Shown one piece after another: positions 18,897 to 28,700 of a stretch of DNA of 64,000 bases. Numbering within the stretch: position 1 is the first letter of the stretch; each line of letters starts with the position of its first letter. The notes under the pieces are model-generated. The model ran no database searches and was not told where the DNA came from. It saw nothing but the letters and a program-made list of their open reading frames with translations. The position numbers and the translations under genes were made by a program. This DNA comes from an uncultured bacterium (GTDB taxonomy: Bacteria > Myxococcota_A > Bradymonadia > UBA7976 > VGTA01): contig CALSSE010000013.1 in the NCBI GenBank assembly GCA_943788935.1, positions 143,641-207,640 on the forward strand, given 5' to 3'.

Positions 18897-19982
18897 ATGT
18901 CTGAGAATACCGCTGAGAATACCGCTGAGAATACCGCTGAGAACACCGCTGAGAATATATCGACCTCTCATCAAGTGTCGGGAAACTCCGATTCCACAGA
19001 GCGATTGTGGGACATGCTGCCGGCATCACTCCCCGATCGTTCAGAGAGCGCAGAGGTGATCGATACTGAACTAGCGACACTCCCCGCCATGAAGAGTATG
19101 TATCTTAAAGCACTTAAGCGCCGACCTGGCCTCCACCGCGGAGAGAGTATCCCCCCGCTTCAAGTCGAGAGCGTTTTGTCGATCGACTCACCTTGGCTTA
19201 AGCGATACCTCAAAGTCTGTGGTTGGGCAGAATCAGCTGAACGAATTGACGATCCACCACTCCCCATCACTGCACCACAAACACTCGCCGCTCCACTGCA
19301 TATGTATCTCCTCACTCACCCCCTTTTTCCCGCTTCAACCCTCGGCGTCGTCCACGCTGCGAATCAAATGATCGCTACTCGTCACCTCGACCTCTCTGCC
19401 CCTCTTCGTCTCCGTGGTTGGATCGGTGAGACTCGATGGAAAGCGAGAGGGTTCGAGGTCGACCTACACACCGCGGTGATGTCTCACGGTGAAGACTCTC
19501 CCTCTTGGCTCGGAAAAACGACGGTATTTAGATCGGTCAAGGAGAGAGAAGAGCGACCTCGCGCCGCGAGCGTCGAAGACCCTATCATTGAAGGAGAGCG
19601 CAGCGACTTAAACCTCCCCGCCGACCTTGGGAGACGTTTCGCTCCAATCGCGGGTGATTATAATCCTATACATCTCTATCCACTCACCGCTCGCCTCTTT
19701 GGTTTTAAGAGACCTATTATTCATGGTATGTGGACGATCGCTCATCTCCTTCAAAGAGGATATCCTCACGCAGAAGAGGCTCAATTGGGTCGAATGAGCG
19801 TTCTCTTTCGACGTCCGTTGTCTCTACCTCTAAACTCAAATGCTCTCCTCATGAGCACCAACAACGGGAGACTCCTACAGGCCTTAGATCATCGAGGTAA
19901 GCTAGCGGTCAGCGCTGCCTTCTGCCCTCTTGATGAAGGCCCCATGGCGACCTCTACCCCTGTATCACCCACGACCTCGTGA
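18897..19982 (+). CDS. MaoC-like acyl dehydratase
   Basis: A 361-residue protein. The first 20 residues are an ENTA tetrapeptide repeat (12-bp units). A MaoC-type hot-dog fold is visible near residues 240-300: RRFAPIAGDYNPIHLYPLTARLFGFKRPIIHGMW, with the catalytic Asp/His (GDYNPIH) and the HGM helix. The middle part may be a second, degenerate hot-dog domain. Such enzymes hydrate or dehydrate acyl thioesters in fatty acid or polyketide metabolism. GATGAGGTGACAC precedes the ATG. Its stop overlaps the next gene by four bases. Confidence 0.85.
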   Translation: MSENTAENTAENTAENTAENISTSHQVSGNSDSTERLWDMLPASLPDRSESAEVIDTELATLPAMKSMYLKALKRRPGLHRGESIPPLQVESVLSIDSPWLKRYLKVCGWAESAERIDDPPLPITAPQTLAAPLHMYLLTHPLFPASTLGVVHAANQMIATRHLDLSAPLRLRGWIGETRWKARGFEVDLHTAVMSHGEDSPSWLGKTTVFRSVKEREERPRAASVEDPIIEGERSDLNLPADLGRRFAPIAGDYNPIHLYPLTARLFGFKRPIIHGMWTIAHLLQRGYPHAEEAQLGRMSVLFRRPLSLPLNSNALLMSTNNGRLLQALDHRGKLAVSAAFCPLDEGPMATSTPVSPTTS

Positions 19983-21232
19983 GCGACCGACAAAGAATAA
20001 TACGAGAGGTCGAGTCTGACCTCTCCATAGAGCTTAGAGCGATCTCTCTCTCTCGTTCGTCACGCCAGAGTAAGCAGCTTATCCTCTCACGACTCTCGGC
20101 CCATGCTAAACCGGGAGAGTTGGTCGCTCTACTAGGAGAGAGCGGCGTCGGTAAGAGCAGCCTTATTCGTCTCATCGCGGGATTGGAATCACTCTACGAC
20201 GGAGAGCTTTACGCCATGGGTCATCGCCTTCAAGGTCATGGCTATTCATGCCCACCCGAAAGACGCTCAATGGCCTATTGTCCCCAAGAGCACTTGTTAT
20301 TCCCTCATATGACAGTCTCCGACAATATCTCTTTAGCTCTCCCGACCTCCATGAGAGTCCCTCAACAAGATCTCGTCAGTCAAGTCCTAGACCTTGTAGA
20401 ATTACCCAAGGCCCATAACCGGTGGCCTCATGAGCTTTCAGGAGGTCAGCAACGCCGGATCGCGCTGGCGAGAGCGCTGGCGAGAGCGCTGGCGATAGAG
20501 TCCTCCTTACTCCTCCTCGATGAGCCCTTTAGCTCCTTAGATATTCAGCTCTCTATTCGTATACAAACCCGCCTGTTTAAGCTCTTAAAAAACCATGATA
20601 CGACTATTATTTGGTCTACTCATCTTCTCTCTCATGCTCTCGATCATGCTGATCGACTCTGGGTCCTAGAGAATGGTCAAAACTTATATAACGCCCCTCC
20701 TCGCTCTCTGTATCACCACCCACCCTCTCGAGGGGTCGCTGAGCTCTTAGGCGAGGTAGAGTGGTTTAAGAGCACGCAAGTCGCAACTTGGGGTGCTCAC
20801 TGGCAGACTTTTATCTCTCATAGCGATCCGAATAGCGATCCTCGCAGCGATGAAAAGGTAGAGCGAGTGATCGGTTTTCGACCGGCTTTATGGTCACTCC
20901 TCTCCTCGACTTCACCCAAAACCTCTCTATCGATTGACACCACCTCCTCTCCGCTGAGTGAACTCTCTTCAATCGGCTCAGAGTTTGGTTCGTCAGAGAC
21001 CTTATTCGCGCTCACAGGCGTCATCATTGAGAGTAGAGGAGGGCTTTTTTCTCAAGAGCTAAAGATCCTCATCGACCCCTCGTCTAGAGCGAGTGTAGAG
21101 ACAGAAGACTTGCGTAGTACACTCTTAATACGTATGAATCACTCTCGTATTATAGGGTCCACCAACCAAACAGTTTGTCTACATTATCTAGGCGAGCCTT
21201 TGGTATATAGACGTCTTGGAGAGAGCGCATGA
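19979..21232 (+). CDS. ABC transporter ATP-binding protein
   Basis: A 417-residue stand-alone ATPase of the iron/polyamine/sulfate importer type. Walker A GESGVGKSS is near residues 52-60; the signature LSGGQQRRIALARAL is followed by three RALA repeats, then Walker B SLLLLDEPFSSLD. After residue 240 there is a long C-terminal region with a low-complexity Ser-rich insert, in the position of a TOBE regulatory domain. The start is GTG, overlapping the upstream stop (GTGA). No permease or binding-protein gene is adjacent, so the transporter is incomplete here or the ATPase serves another role. Confidence 0.85.
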   Translation: MSDRQRIIREVESDLSIELRAISLSRSSRQSKQLILSRLSAHAKPGELVALLGESGVGKSSLIRLIAGLESLYDGELYAMGHRLQGHGYSCPPERRSMAYCPQEHLLFPHMTVSDNISLALPTSMRVPQQDLVSQVLDLVELPKAHNRWPHELSGGQQRRIALARALARALAIESSLLLLDEPFSSLDIQLSIRIQTRLFKLLKNHDTTIIWSTHLLSHALDHADRLWVLENGQNLYNAPPRSLYHHPPSRGVAELLGEVEWFKSTQVATWGAHWQTFISHSDPNSDPRSDEKVERVIGFRPALWSLLSSTSPKTSLSIDTTSSPLSELSSIGSEFGSSETLFALTGVIIESRGGLFSQELKILIDPSSRASVETEDLRSTLLIRMNHSRIIGSTNQTVCLHYLGEPLVYRRLGESA

Positions 21233-23367
21233 GAGGAGTGTCGAAGTCGCGATGGATCAAGTCGCGATGGATCAGAGCGTTGGTCTCTCGAGTCGCAGCC
21301 ACTCTCATTTGTGGGTTAGCGAGCGCTTGCGCTCCTCACCTATGGCTACAAGAAGCGCATTTCCTCTCCCATGAAGGAGAGCTCTCTGCTGCTCTAGAAA
21401 GATATGAAGATAGCCTCCTCTCAGGGCGCTCAAGCGATGGTGTTTATCAGAAGGCAGAGCTTGTTTTAGAGTCTATGATCGCTCAAAAAATTGGGCATAT
21501 CGAGAAGCTCCGTGACCGAGTCTCTCTCTCCGACCTCTGCGCTGCGCTCCTCGACCTCGAGCGGCTGTCTCCTCTAGCAATTGACCAGCTACAGCTCAGC
21601 GCCTTTGGTCTTATCGGCGTGAGTCCCATAGTGACCCAGACCTCTCCTCAACACCTCTTGAAACACCTCTCTAGTTTGGAGCGACAGAGTCGTTGTCCTG
21701 TAGCAGGTCTCTGGGTCAATGAGTGGAGGTTAACCTCTTCTCTTGAAATCGCGCTCAAGTCGCTTGAGACCTCAGAGCTATCGATCGAACAACTCAGCTT
21801 TTTCTCTCAGTTTTTAGAGACTCTACGCCCTCTCTCCGCTCCTCACTCTCTTAGCCATGAGCTGAGTCACGCGATTCAACAAGAGAGAGATCACTATTGG
21901 AGAAAACTCATTATTGAGCTCATCGATCAGAGAAGCTGGGGGCTCGCCTGGGCCTATCATCGATTAGCCTCCCGTACTCAGAAGTTCTCAAATGTACCTT
22001 GGTTAGCTTCCTCAATGATGTATGAAGTGATTGATGATGAACTCGATTGGACATTGAACAGACTTTTGCAAGAGACCTCCTCTATCTCTCCATCTTCCCT
22101 TTCTACCTCTTTATATACCTACTTTAATGAAGACCCTCTCGCCTCCGCTTGGTTAAAGCACTCTTCACCTGTCCAGTCCTCAAAGAAAAACTCGAGTTTT
22201 GGCGGAGAGCGAGGAGAGACTTATCAATCACTCTTAAGTGGAGAGAGCCTCTCACTCACCTTCATCGAAGAAAAGCTCAAGTGCGATTTTACCAAGACCA
22301 AGGTCTCACGTGAGATCCGCTATGAAGAGCCCGAAGGTCGAGTGCTATCACCTCAGTATGTGAGTCAGCTGAAGCGAGTTGAAACCTCTCAAGCCGCCTA
22401 TGAGGAAGCACAATCTGAACTTGAAGAACTCGAACGCTCACTGCTCGTCGCTCAAGCTGATCTAGAAGAGTTTACCGCTCAAAAGCTAAAGGGGGTTCAG
22501 CGTAAAGCGAAGCGGCAAGGAGAACGGTTCACTCAGCTCCTTAAGAGTCGAGATCGCCACTTGATTAAGATTAATAAGCGCCGAGAGGAGTATCATTGGG
22601 GGCCACCTCCCCCAAGTCTCACTAAAGAGATTATCATGTTGCAAGAGTCTCTCTCTCCTCTAGTGAAACAAATTGAGCAACTCACGATTGGCTTAGAGAT
22701 CACCCAAAGTGCACTCGAGGATACTCAGTCTCGACAGCTTAAACGTCGCGAAGAGGTCACTCGTCTCTCAGGCTATCTAGTCAAGACCGTCGCTCGTATG
22801 GATAAGGCTGCGCTGCGTCTCGATGAGCGTGAAGAGCACCTAAAAGGCCTCCCAAAGTTTCAACAGTCCTCGTCACAGAGCGTCTTCCGCTATCCGGCGA
22901 TCGAAGAGACGATGAGCTGCTCATTAGGGATCAGCGCTCGGTCTTCGACCGCGCCAACTCAAGTGTTATGGACTGGAGAAGAGCGGCTTTCTACACAATA
23001 TTTGATCCATAGATCTTACCCAAAGTATGGGGTAAAACCCTTGAAAAGCGCACAGAAAGAGAGCCGACGCGAGCTCTTAGGGAGAGGTCGGGCTCTCCTC
23101 GTGCGTCGCGCTCATCGATGGCTTAAGCAAAGCAGTATAGCCCGACTCATTGAGCGAGGAAAGACCCTCTTAAAGGATGAGTCGGTCTCGCTGAGCGATG
23201 AGTCGGTCTCGCTGAGCGATGAATCTATCGCTCTCCTCACCTATCTCAGCCCCGAGCCTTTTCTGAAGCACCTCACCGAGAGGCTAAGAAATCGATTAGA
23301 TCTCAATGTCCCTCTCCTCGCTCTTCAAGCCCCTCTCGCCACTCCCTCTCCTCTGAGCCCCTATTGA
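21229..23367 (+). CDS. Putative coiled-coil lipoprotein of unknown function
   Basis: A 712-residue protein whose start overlaps the ABC ATPase stop (ATGA). The N-terminus has a KSRWIKSRWI duplication, a hydrophobic signal segment and a lipobox-like GLASAC near residue 35. A helical TPR-like region follows, then a strong coiled coil at about residues 385-545 (YEEAQSELEELERSLLVAQADLEE and later stretches). A late in-frame duplication reads DESVSLSDESVSLSDES. It could link an envelope lipoprotein to the ATPase, but no known family was recognised. Confidence 0.6.
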   Translation: MRGVSKSRWIKSRWIRALVSRVAATLICGLASACAPHLWLQEAHFLSHEGELSAALERYEDSLLSGRSSDGVYQKAELVLESMIAQKIGHIEKLRDRVSLSDLCAALLDLERLSPLAIDQLQLSAFGLIGVSPIVTQTSPQHLLKHLSSLERQSRCPVAGLWVNEWRLTSSLEIALKSLETSELSIEQLSFFSQFLETLRPLSAPHSLSHELSHAIQQERDHYWRKLIIELIDQRSWGLAWAYHRLASRTQKFSNVPWLASSMMYEVIDDELDWTLNRLLQETSSISPSSLSTSLYTYFNEDPLASAWLKHSSPVQSSKKNSSFGGERGETYQSLLSGESLSLTFIEEKLKCDFTKTKVSREIRYEEPEGRVLSPQYVSQLKRVETSQAAYEEAQSELEELERSLLVAQADLEEFTAQKLKGVQRKAKRQGERFTQLLKSRDRHLIKINKRREEYHWGPPPPSLTKEIIMLQESLSPLVKQIEQLTIGLEITQSALEDTQSRQLKRREEVTRLSGYLVKTVARMDKAALRLDEREEHLKGLPKFQQSSSQSVFRYPAIEETMSCSLGISARSSTAPTQVLWTGEERLSTQYLIHRSYPKYGVKPLKSAQKESRRELLGRGRALLVRRAHRWLKQSSIARLIERGKTLLKDESVSLSDESVSLSDESIALLTYLSPEPFLKHLTERLRNRLDLNVPLLALQAPLATPSPLSPY

Positions 23368-23390
23368 TTCTCGCGCTCAATCTCCTTTGT

Positions 23391-25025
23391 CTAATAGATC
23401 GTAAAATCCCAGCGGAGCTGAGCGAAGAGTCGGTCATGCTCCTCTAATCCAAAGAATGGCCCGAATGATTCACCGGTCAAATAATGGACATACCCGACCC
23501 CTAGTTTGAGTTGGTCGAGGAGTCGATAACTCAAGTCGGCTCTAACCAAACCGCCTCGCTCTGGTTGATGAAGAGCGGAGGGGCTCGCCCACTGGGGAGC
23601 GATCATAGAGAGCACGAGTCCAGCGCTGAAGCGTTCACGCCAAAAATTACGCTGCGCTCTCATGGCGATGATCTCTAAATTAGGAGGAATGAAGAAAGGC
23701 TCACTAGGAGCGTCTCCTATTAAGAAACCTCGCTGATATTCCACGCTCAATGTGGTGTCAGCAAAGCCGCTATAAGTCAGCCCACTTACGATCGTCAGCG
23801 TATCTACTTCAGCGACCTGAAGAGAGTTGATGTCCCCCTCTCCAGTATTACTTGGTCGATCGATCGCCCCGACGACTTCTCCTTTCCATAAGAAATTCCC
23901 TAGAGGAGTCGCGAAAGTGAGGCCAGTAAGTGTGTAACGTGGATGGTCATAGGTGATCTCAATTTGATCTTGAGTCAAGAAGAGCGATACATCCATTGGG
24001 CCAATCACCCCCTGGGTATCTAACAATGAGGCGGCATATATCCCAAGATCGAAACCCGCTCCGCGATATTGATAGCGTAAAAATACACTCTGCGTCTTTG
24101 AGGAGACGCCTTCTCGTTGGTGAGCGAAGCGAAATTCCTTCTCTTTAAGGAGAGCAATAAACGTTGGAGGGAGCATTGATGATGACTGACTCATAATCGC
24201 ATTAAATGGGCTGTAGTCCGCTTGAGGTGGAACAAGTAAACCATAGTTCCCCTCATGACGAACCATCAGCTCTACGCTGTGAGCGTCCACAGAGAGCTGA
24301 AGCCTAGATAGCCAAACCGCAAGTTTCATATCATCTAAGTCAGCAACCCCTGGCTCACGCTGATCTTGAGGGTTGATCACATCCAAAGGGCTTAGGCCAT
24401 CACTCTCTCCCCACGTCACTATTTGGCGTCCACTAGATAGAATCAAGCCCACACCAGCGATCGTGAAACGCTTAGATATCGATTGAATACCCGGGATATA
24501 CTGCGTCCGATATTCTTCTTCCTGTACAGGATCAAAAAATTCGTCAGACACGTCATAGAGCAGGTCATACTCAAGATGCCCCTCCATAGTGACTAACCAA
24601 TCATCTCTCTTATATTTAGCGCTGAGATCGAAGCTCTGCCTCCCTTTAGCCCATGACTGGGCAAGGGGACGTTCACTCCACATCGCCCATTGGCTGCGCG
24701 CGAAGCCATCAACTCGAAGTGGGGATGGGGGAGGGGGTAGGGCGCTCGGCTTAAGCTCAATGTCTGACAGATCGCCAAAGCCCCCCTCATCGAACCCTCC
24801 CTCATCGAACCCTCCCTCATCGAACCCTCCCTCATCAAAGCCACCCTCATCGCCCCCCCCATCATGGTCGGTCGTTTTATGATTAGTCTTCGACGCTGAC
24901 TGCTCTTGGGAAGTCTCTGACTCAGCATAAGCGACTGAGGTGAGCTCCCCCGGAGTGATGGCGATTGATACCACACACAGGACGGCAGTTAAGATTATAC
25001 TCACGATCATACTCACCCTCACCAC
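23391..25025 (-). CDS. DUF1302-like outer-membrane beta-barrel protein
   Basis: A 544-residue protein with a signal peptide (residues 1-34, ending near VAYAES), an acidic linker with five EGGFD repeats, and then a long beta-rich region. The stretch GRQIVTWGESDGLSPLDVINPQDQRE near residues 205-230 is characteristic of DUF1302 outer-membrane proteins. The chain ends in alternating strands and a final aromatic residue (RWDFTIY), as in outer-membrane barrels. DUF1302 proteins often pair with DUF1329 proteins, which are not seen here. The annotated start is GTG; ATG at 25010 is an alternative. It overlaps the upstream gene by a few bases. Confidence 0.75.
   Translation of the reverse strand: MVRVSMIVSIILTAVLCVVSIAITPGELTSVAYAESETSQEQSASKTNHKTTDHDGGGDEGGFDEGGFDEGGFDEGGFDEGGFGDLSDIELKPSALPPPPSPLRVDGFARSQWAMWSERPLAQSWAKGRQSFDLSAKYKRDDWLVTMEGHLEYDLLYDVSDEFFDPVQEEEYRTQYIPGIQSISKRFTIAGVGLILSSGRQIVTWGESDGLSPLDVINPQDQREPGVADLDDMKLAVWLSRLQLSVDAHSVELMVRHEGNYGLLVPPQADYSPFNAIMSQSSSMLPPTFIALLKEKEFRFAHQREGVSSKTQSVFLRYQYRGAGFDLGIYAASLLDTQGVIGPMDVSLFLTQDQIEITYDHPRYTLTGLTFATPLGNFLWKGEVVGAIDRPSNTGEGDINSLQVAEVDTLTIVSGLTYSGFADTTLSVEYQRGFLIGDAPSEPFFIPPNLEIIAMRAQRNFWRERFSAGLVLSMIAPQWASPSALHQPERGGLVRADLSYRLLDQLKLGVGYVHYLTGESFGPFFGLEEHDRLFAQLRWDFTIY
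24777..24850. repeat. 15-bp in-frame repeat (EGGFD) in the DUF1302-like gene
   Basis: Five near-identical 15-bp units with plus-strand text CCCTCATCGAACCCT encode EGGFD on the minus strand, immediately after the signal peptide region. Confidence 0.85.
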
Positions 25026-25876
25026 CCCATCTGTTTTAGTCCATCTCGAATCGACGCTAGCTCATTACGATATAACTCTCCCCCTACATCGCTTCTTGGG
25101 TTAATCAGAAGAGAGTCCCAGCTCTGGGAGAGGGCGAGCAGGATCGCTAAACGCCCAGGTAACTTAATAAAGTCACAGCCTCGTGGATCGATTAGATCTA
25201 GCGCGTCGAGATCACTAAAAATTGCTGCTGATCGATAATTAGTGATCGATTTAAAGTCTCTTAGACTCACAGAAGAGCTGATATGAGAGATCTCTTTAAG
25301 TCCCGTCTCTACCCATTGAGCATGACCGTTATCACTCAGTATACTCTGCGGAGGCGCAGAGCTCAAAGCGAGGAGAACCTCAGAGCGAACTACCGCCCAA
25401 TAGACTTTTTGTCGCGAGGACATATCCCTCTCTTTGCTGAGCCGGCGCATCGCCTCAATGAGTCGTGGGTTACTTACCTCAACCCGATCTCCAAAGCGTT
25501 CATGGATGGCGATCGCCTCCTCTGAGCTCGCGTAAAGTTCGAGGCAGAGCGATAAGAGCTCTTGAGTCATCTCCTCTAAGTCATCTCGATCGTCAATGGT
25601 ACTCTCTCTCACATAGGGCAGGGCTGCGTTCTTACGACGAAAGCCCAATTCATATAGTCGTTGGGCCTCGCTTTCCGAGAGTCGACGGTCTAGACAACGC
25701 CCCGCAGCGGCGCACACTTGCACCTCATCCTCATCTCGCGAGCCGCTGACAACAATAAAGCCGCGATCGCCTTGTAGGGTGAGTCGGTTCAGAGAACCTC
25801 CTCGACTTTTTATCCTCTGTAAGGCCCCCATCAAAGCCTCTCGTACGAGGTCTTCTCCTCCCACTTGGTCATCCAT
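25019..25876 (-). CDS. Conserved hypothetical protein, possible SseB-like C-terminal region
   Basis: About 285 residues with no signal peptide, mostly helical and acidic. The ending SWDSLLINPRSDVGGELYRNELASI resembles the SseB enhanced-serine-sensitivity domain, where a similar LLINP/GEL pattern occurs; this is a weak similarity. ATG 25876 has GGGAGATAAG just upstream and avoids the 11-bp overlap that ATG 25888 would create. It sits between two exported-protein genes in a tight minus-strand operon, so it may assist the neighbouring envelope proteins from the cytoplasm. Confidence 0.5.
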   Translation of the reverse strand: MDDQVGGEDLVREALMGALQRIKSRGGSLNRLTLQGDRGFIVVSGSRDEDEVQVCAAAGRCLDRRLSESEAQRLYELGFRRKNAALPYVRESTIDDRDDLEEMTQELLSLCLELYASSEEAIAIHERFGDRVEVSNPRLIEAMRRLSKERDMSSRQKVYWAVVRSEVLLALSSAPPQSILSDNGHAQWVETGLKEISHISSSVSLRDFKSITNYRSAAIFSDLDALDLIDPRGCDFIKLPGRLAILLALSQSWDSLLINPRSDVGGELYRNELASIRDGLKQMGW

Positions 25877-25877
25877 C

Positions 25878-26744
25878 TTATCTCCCATCTAATAATAATA
25901 TACGACGTGCTTTTCGACCATGTCGAGTCTGTCCATAACGCTGAGTAAGCGTTAACAAGATACTGTGCTCTCTGAGCTGGTCGCCGCTAAATTGTGCTCT
26001 TAAATAAGCGCGGTAGAGCTTAGCGGCAGCGCTCGCTCTCTTGGCAGACCGTCGAACGCCTTGTTCAGCCTTCAATCGCTCCTCCTCACCAAGCTCTGGC
26101 GGCAATCGAGAGCTTAAGCCCTTCTCTTGATCGCTATCGTCAGAAGAGCGCCCTCTAATCGGGTTCACTTCCTTAAGAGAGGGCTCTCTGTCCCTCAGCG
26201 CGTTGTCGGGGTTCAAGCTAAACTGAGCTGAGGCATCAACCCATTGATAAATCAGAGGCTTCACTTGCTCTCCGCTGATCTTGAGTACACTATTTAACTC
26301 TCGGGCGGTCGGGAGTGGAATCAAGAGCTCTTCGATGACTTCTTCTCCCCATACATCTTGATCAATGATGCTCACATTAATCGCCCCTTCATAAAACCGG
26401 CGCTCAGGAATAGGACCCACCGTGAGCGCCCACATCGGCTGCAGACGATCACGTCTCACACCGCTCTCTCCAATCAGTCGACTCCCCAAATAGACCCGCA
26501 CTAAAGTGTCAGGAGGAGACTGTGTATCCCAACGACGACCCTCTGAGTTTTGCTCGGAAACCCCCGCTCCCCACACCGTAAGAGAGAGACTCTTACCGAT
26601 AGGAAAACCGATCGATGCTTGTCCATTTACGCTACGAATAGGAGAGTTCATCAAGAGTATCGACATAAGGGAGAAGAACAAGGACCGAGAAACGACTCTC
26701 CATTGATCAACTCTCCATTGATCAACTCTCAGCGATAACTTCAT
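25878..26744 (-). CDS. Exported protein of unknown function
   Basis: About 288 residues. A signal peptide follows a VDQWRVDQWRV duplication, with probable cleavage near SVNGQA. A beta-rich domain comes next (SLTVWGAGVSE, LVRVYLGSRLIGESGVRRDRLQPMWALTVGPIPERRF). The C-terminus is basic and helical and may form a TPR-like hairpin. ATG 26744 is chosen because it overlaps the upstream stop as TAATG, a common coupled arrangement; an ATG at 26759 is also in frame. No family recognised. Confidence 0.5.
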   Translation of the reverse strand: MKLSLRVDQWRVDQWRVVSRSLFFSLMSILLMNSPIRSVNGQASIGFPIGKSLSLTVWGAGVSEQNSEGRRWDTQSPPDTLVRVYLGSRLIGESGVRRDRLQPMWALTVGPIPERRFYEGAINVSIIDQDVWGEEVIEELLIPLPTARELNSVLKISGEQVKPLIYQWVDASAQFSLNPDNALRDREPSLKEVNPIRGRSSDDSDQEKGLSSRLPPELGEEERLKAEQGVRRSAKRASAAAKLYRAYLRAQFSGDQLREHSILLTLTQRYGQTRHGRKARRILLLDGR

Positions 26745-28468
26745 TATAGGATACTCCAAGTCAGCTCTATCGATAGCCCTGACCCTCCGCTCTCCTCTTG
26801 AGCGTAGCTATGAGCGGTAAACTGAAGCATCTCGGTTAACTGGAGAGTAAGAGACGCCAAATCGGTGAGCGCTAAAAACAGAGTCTCCTCATCGGTCAGC
26901 TTCGAGAAGAGATTCACGAGAAGCTCCTCCTCAAAGCGCGAGAGACGAGAGAGCGCTTCGGCGAGACTCCCTTCTTCTCCTGCGAGGGGTGGAGGGACAT
27001 CAACAAGCCCCGAGCCGCCTTCACTCCATAAACGATAGAGTGCGGGCCACAACGTATCTCGGTGAATCCGTCCACCATGAAACTCATTCCACTCAAAGAG
27101 AGCAGGGTCGACCATGCCTCCGCTCACCCCTCTCCTCTCTAGAGCGAGCAGATGAGGCGAGCGGCTCTCAGAAAAATTAGATCTCGCCCGTCGCTTTAGA
27201 TCTGCGGGGAAGAGCGCGACCATTAAAGCCCCACCATAGACCATTGTCGGTATATACCAAGGTTCACCCTCTGAATGAGGTACTGCCCACCACCCGAGCT
27301 TCGCTTGTTCATCTTGAGCGCCTCTCCCCTTAGCCTTAGACTTCTTGGTAAAGGAGAGCGCGCTACTTATCGTATCGCTCAGTTGCTCACCGCTCCATGG
27401 GTGAGGCTGAAGATTAAACAGTAACACCGGGTGGTCGATCCCACCGTCAAAAGTGAGGAGTACTTCTCCACCCCACCCCGACTCAACCCATCGCCTAGCG
27501 GTTTTCAACCATGGAAGCTGAAGCGCTAAGATACTCGCCTGCCTGATCAGTTTAGGGTCTAAGCTGAGTTTTAGCGCTAAAGGTGAGTCATTATGCACCC
27601 ACTGAGAGAGACTGCTCAAGCTCTCTTCAGGCGTCATCAGCGCGAGGAGTGTATTAAAGCCTGCGCCTAAATTAAGCGTTAGACTAAGCTCATCCCCTAC
27701 CAAGTCTGCGTGAAACTCTACGCTCTCCCAGGGGAGTAAAAATACTCTTGGAATGAGCCTCGGCATATGTACAAAACCCCAAAAGGCTCCTCTCTCTAAC
27801 TCTGCGGTAAGCCAATAAGGGGCCGCTGCGCTCTTGATCTTTGTGGTATCGCATACCAACCACTCAATAGCGCGTTCACATGTAAAACGCTTTGCGCTCG
27901 ACGAAGAGCGATCCTTTGAGTCACGTAGAGCTTGAGTATTTTGGTTTACGGGCGCCATATCTAGACGCCAATCAAGGCCGATGCCCTCACCAAGAAATGA
28001 CTTAATAGAATTGAGAGACTCTCGCGCTCGACCAGGACGATGAGCGATTAGGAGCCTCATCTCCCCTTCGGTTGTCCAAAATAAGTATATCCCTCTCCGC
28101 GGATCGAGCGCTTGGGTGCTCCCCGTAAAAGGAGAGAAACCGCCCCATTGGATGTCACGAACACGCTTTGCCGCCTCATCAAATCGGGACAGTCTCGGTG
28201 CATGAGAGAGCAAAGTGTTAAGCGCCCGTCGACCGACTCGTAAGTCACGCCACGCCAATACGCCTTCCATCTGCTTGATCGCGAAACGGCCAAGAACAGG
28301 GTGTGGTCTAGACTGAGCGCTCGCCACTAATATTCCCCCAAAGATGAAGCTCATCCAGAAGGTAACGATAGCAATGATTAAGTGATGACGGCTCTTTCTG
28401 GGCCGGCTCTCTGTAGTGATGTAGGTCATGATGTAGGTCGTCTCATCAGATCGATGCATCCGATTCAT
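26744..28468 (-). CDS. Exported or membrane-anchored protein of unknown function
   Basis: A 574-residue protein with one N-terminal hydrophobic segment (HHLIIAIVTFWMSFIFGGILVASA, roughly residues 28-51) and a long soluble part. Alternating strands and helices in two similar-looking blocks recall DUF3352-type proteins, but I cannot confirm that. It is the first gene of a four-gene minus-strand run ending with the DUF1302-like barrel; tight overlaps suggest one transcript and possibly one envelope function. Confidence 0.55.
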   Translation of the reverse strand: MNRMHRSDETTYIMTYITTESRPRKSRHHLIIAIVTFWMSFIFGGILVASAQSRPHPVLGRFAIKQMEGVLAWRDLRVGRRALNTLLSHAPRLSRFDEAAKRVRDIQWGGFSPFTGSTQALDPRRGIYLFWTTEGEMRLLIAHRPGRARESLNSIKSFLGEGIGLDWRLDMAPVNQNTQALRDSKDRSSSSAKRFTCERAIEWLVCDTTKIKSAAAPYWLTAELERGAFWGFVHMPRLIPRVFLLPWESVEFHADLVGDELSLTLNLGAGFNTLLALMTPEESLSSLSQWVHNDSPLALKLSLDPKLIRQASILALQLPWLKTARRWVESGWGGEVLLTFDGGIDHPVLLFNLQPHPWSGEQLSDTISSALSFTKKSKAKGRGAQDEQAKLGWWAVPHSEGEPWYIPTMVYGGALMVALFPADLKRRARSNFSESRSPHLLALERRGVSGGMVDPALFEWNEFHGGRIHRDTLWPALYRLWSEGGSGLVDVPPPLAGEEGSLAEALSRLSRFEEELLVNLFSKLTDEETLFLALTDLASLTLQLTEMLQFTAHSYAQEESGGSGLSIELTWSIL

Positions 28469-28700
28469 CCTCCTACGCTTCTTAAACTATCGAGATGACT
28501 ATTCACTTGAACTTTAAGAACGCTCTCTTTGAAGTCAAGCCTTTCACCCACAGTATTGATGGAGGATCGTGATTCTCTTAATCGACTATGTGAGCGGAGC
28601 GGACTCGACTGCGCCATACTCGCTCTCTACTTGCCCTTCATCTTGACACATATCATAATAGGATAACTTATCACCTCTGATAGCCTAGGAGACTACTCTT

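Noticed and set aside
20818..21027. Minus-strand open frame inside the ABC ATPase tail
   Set aside because: Shadow frame of the Ser-rich insert, with no start signal.
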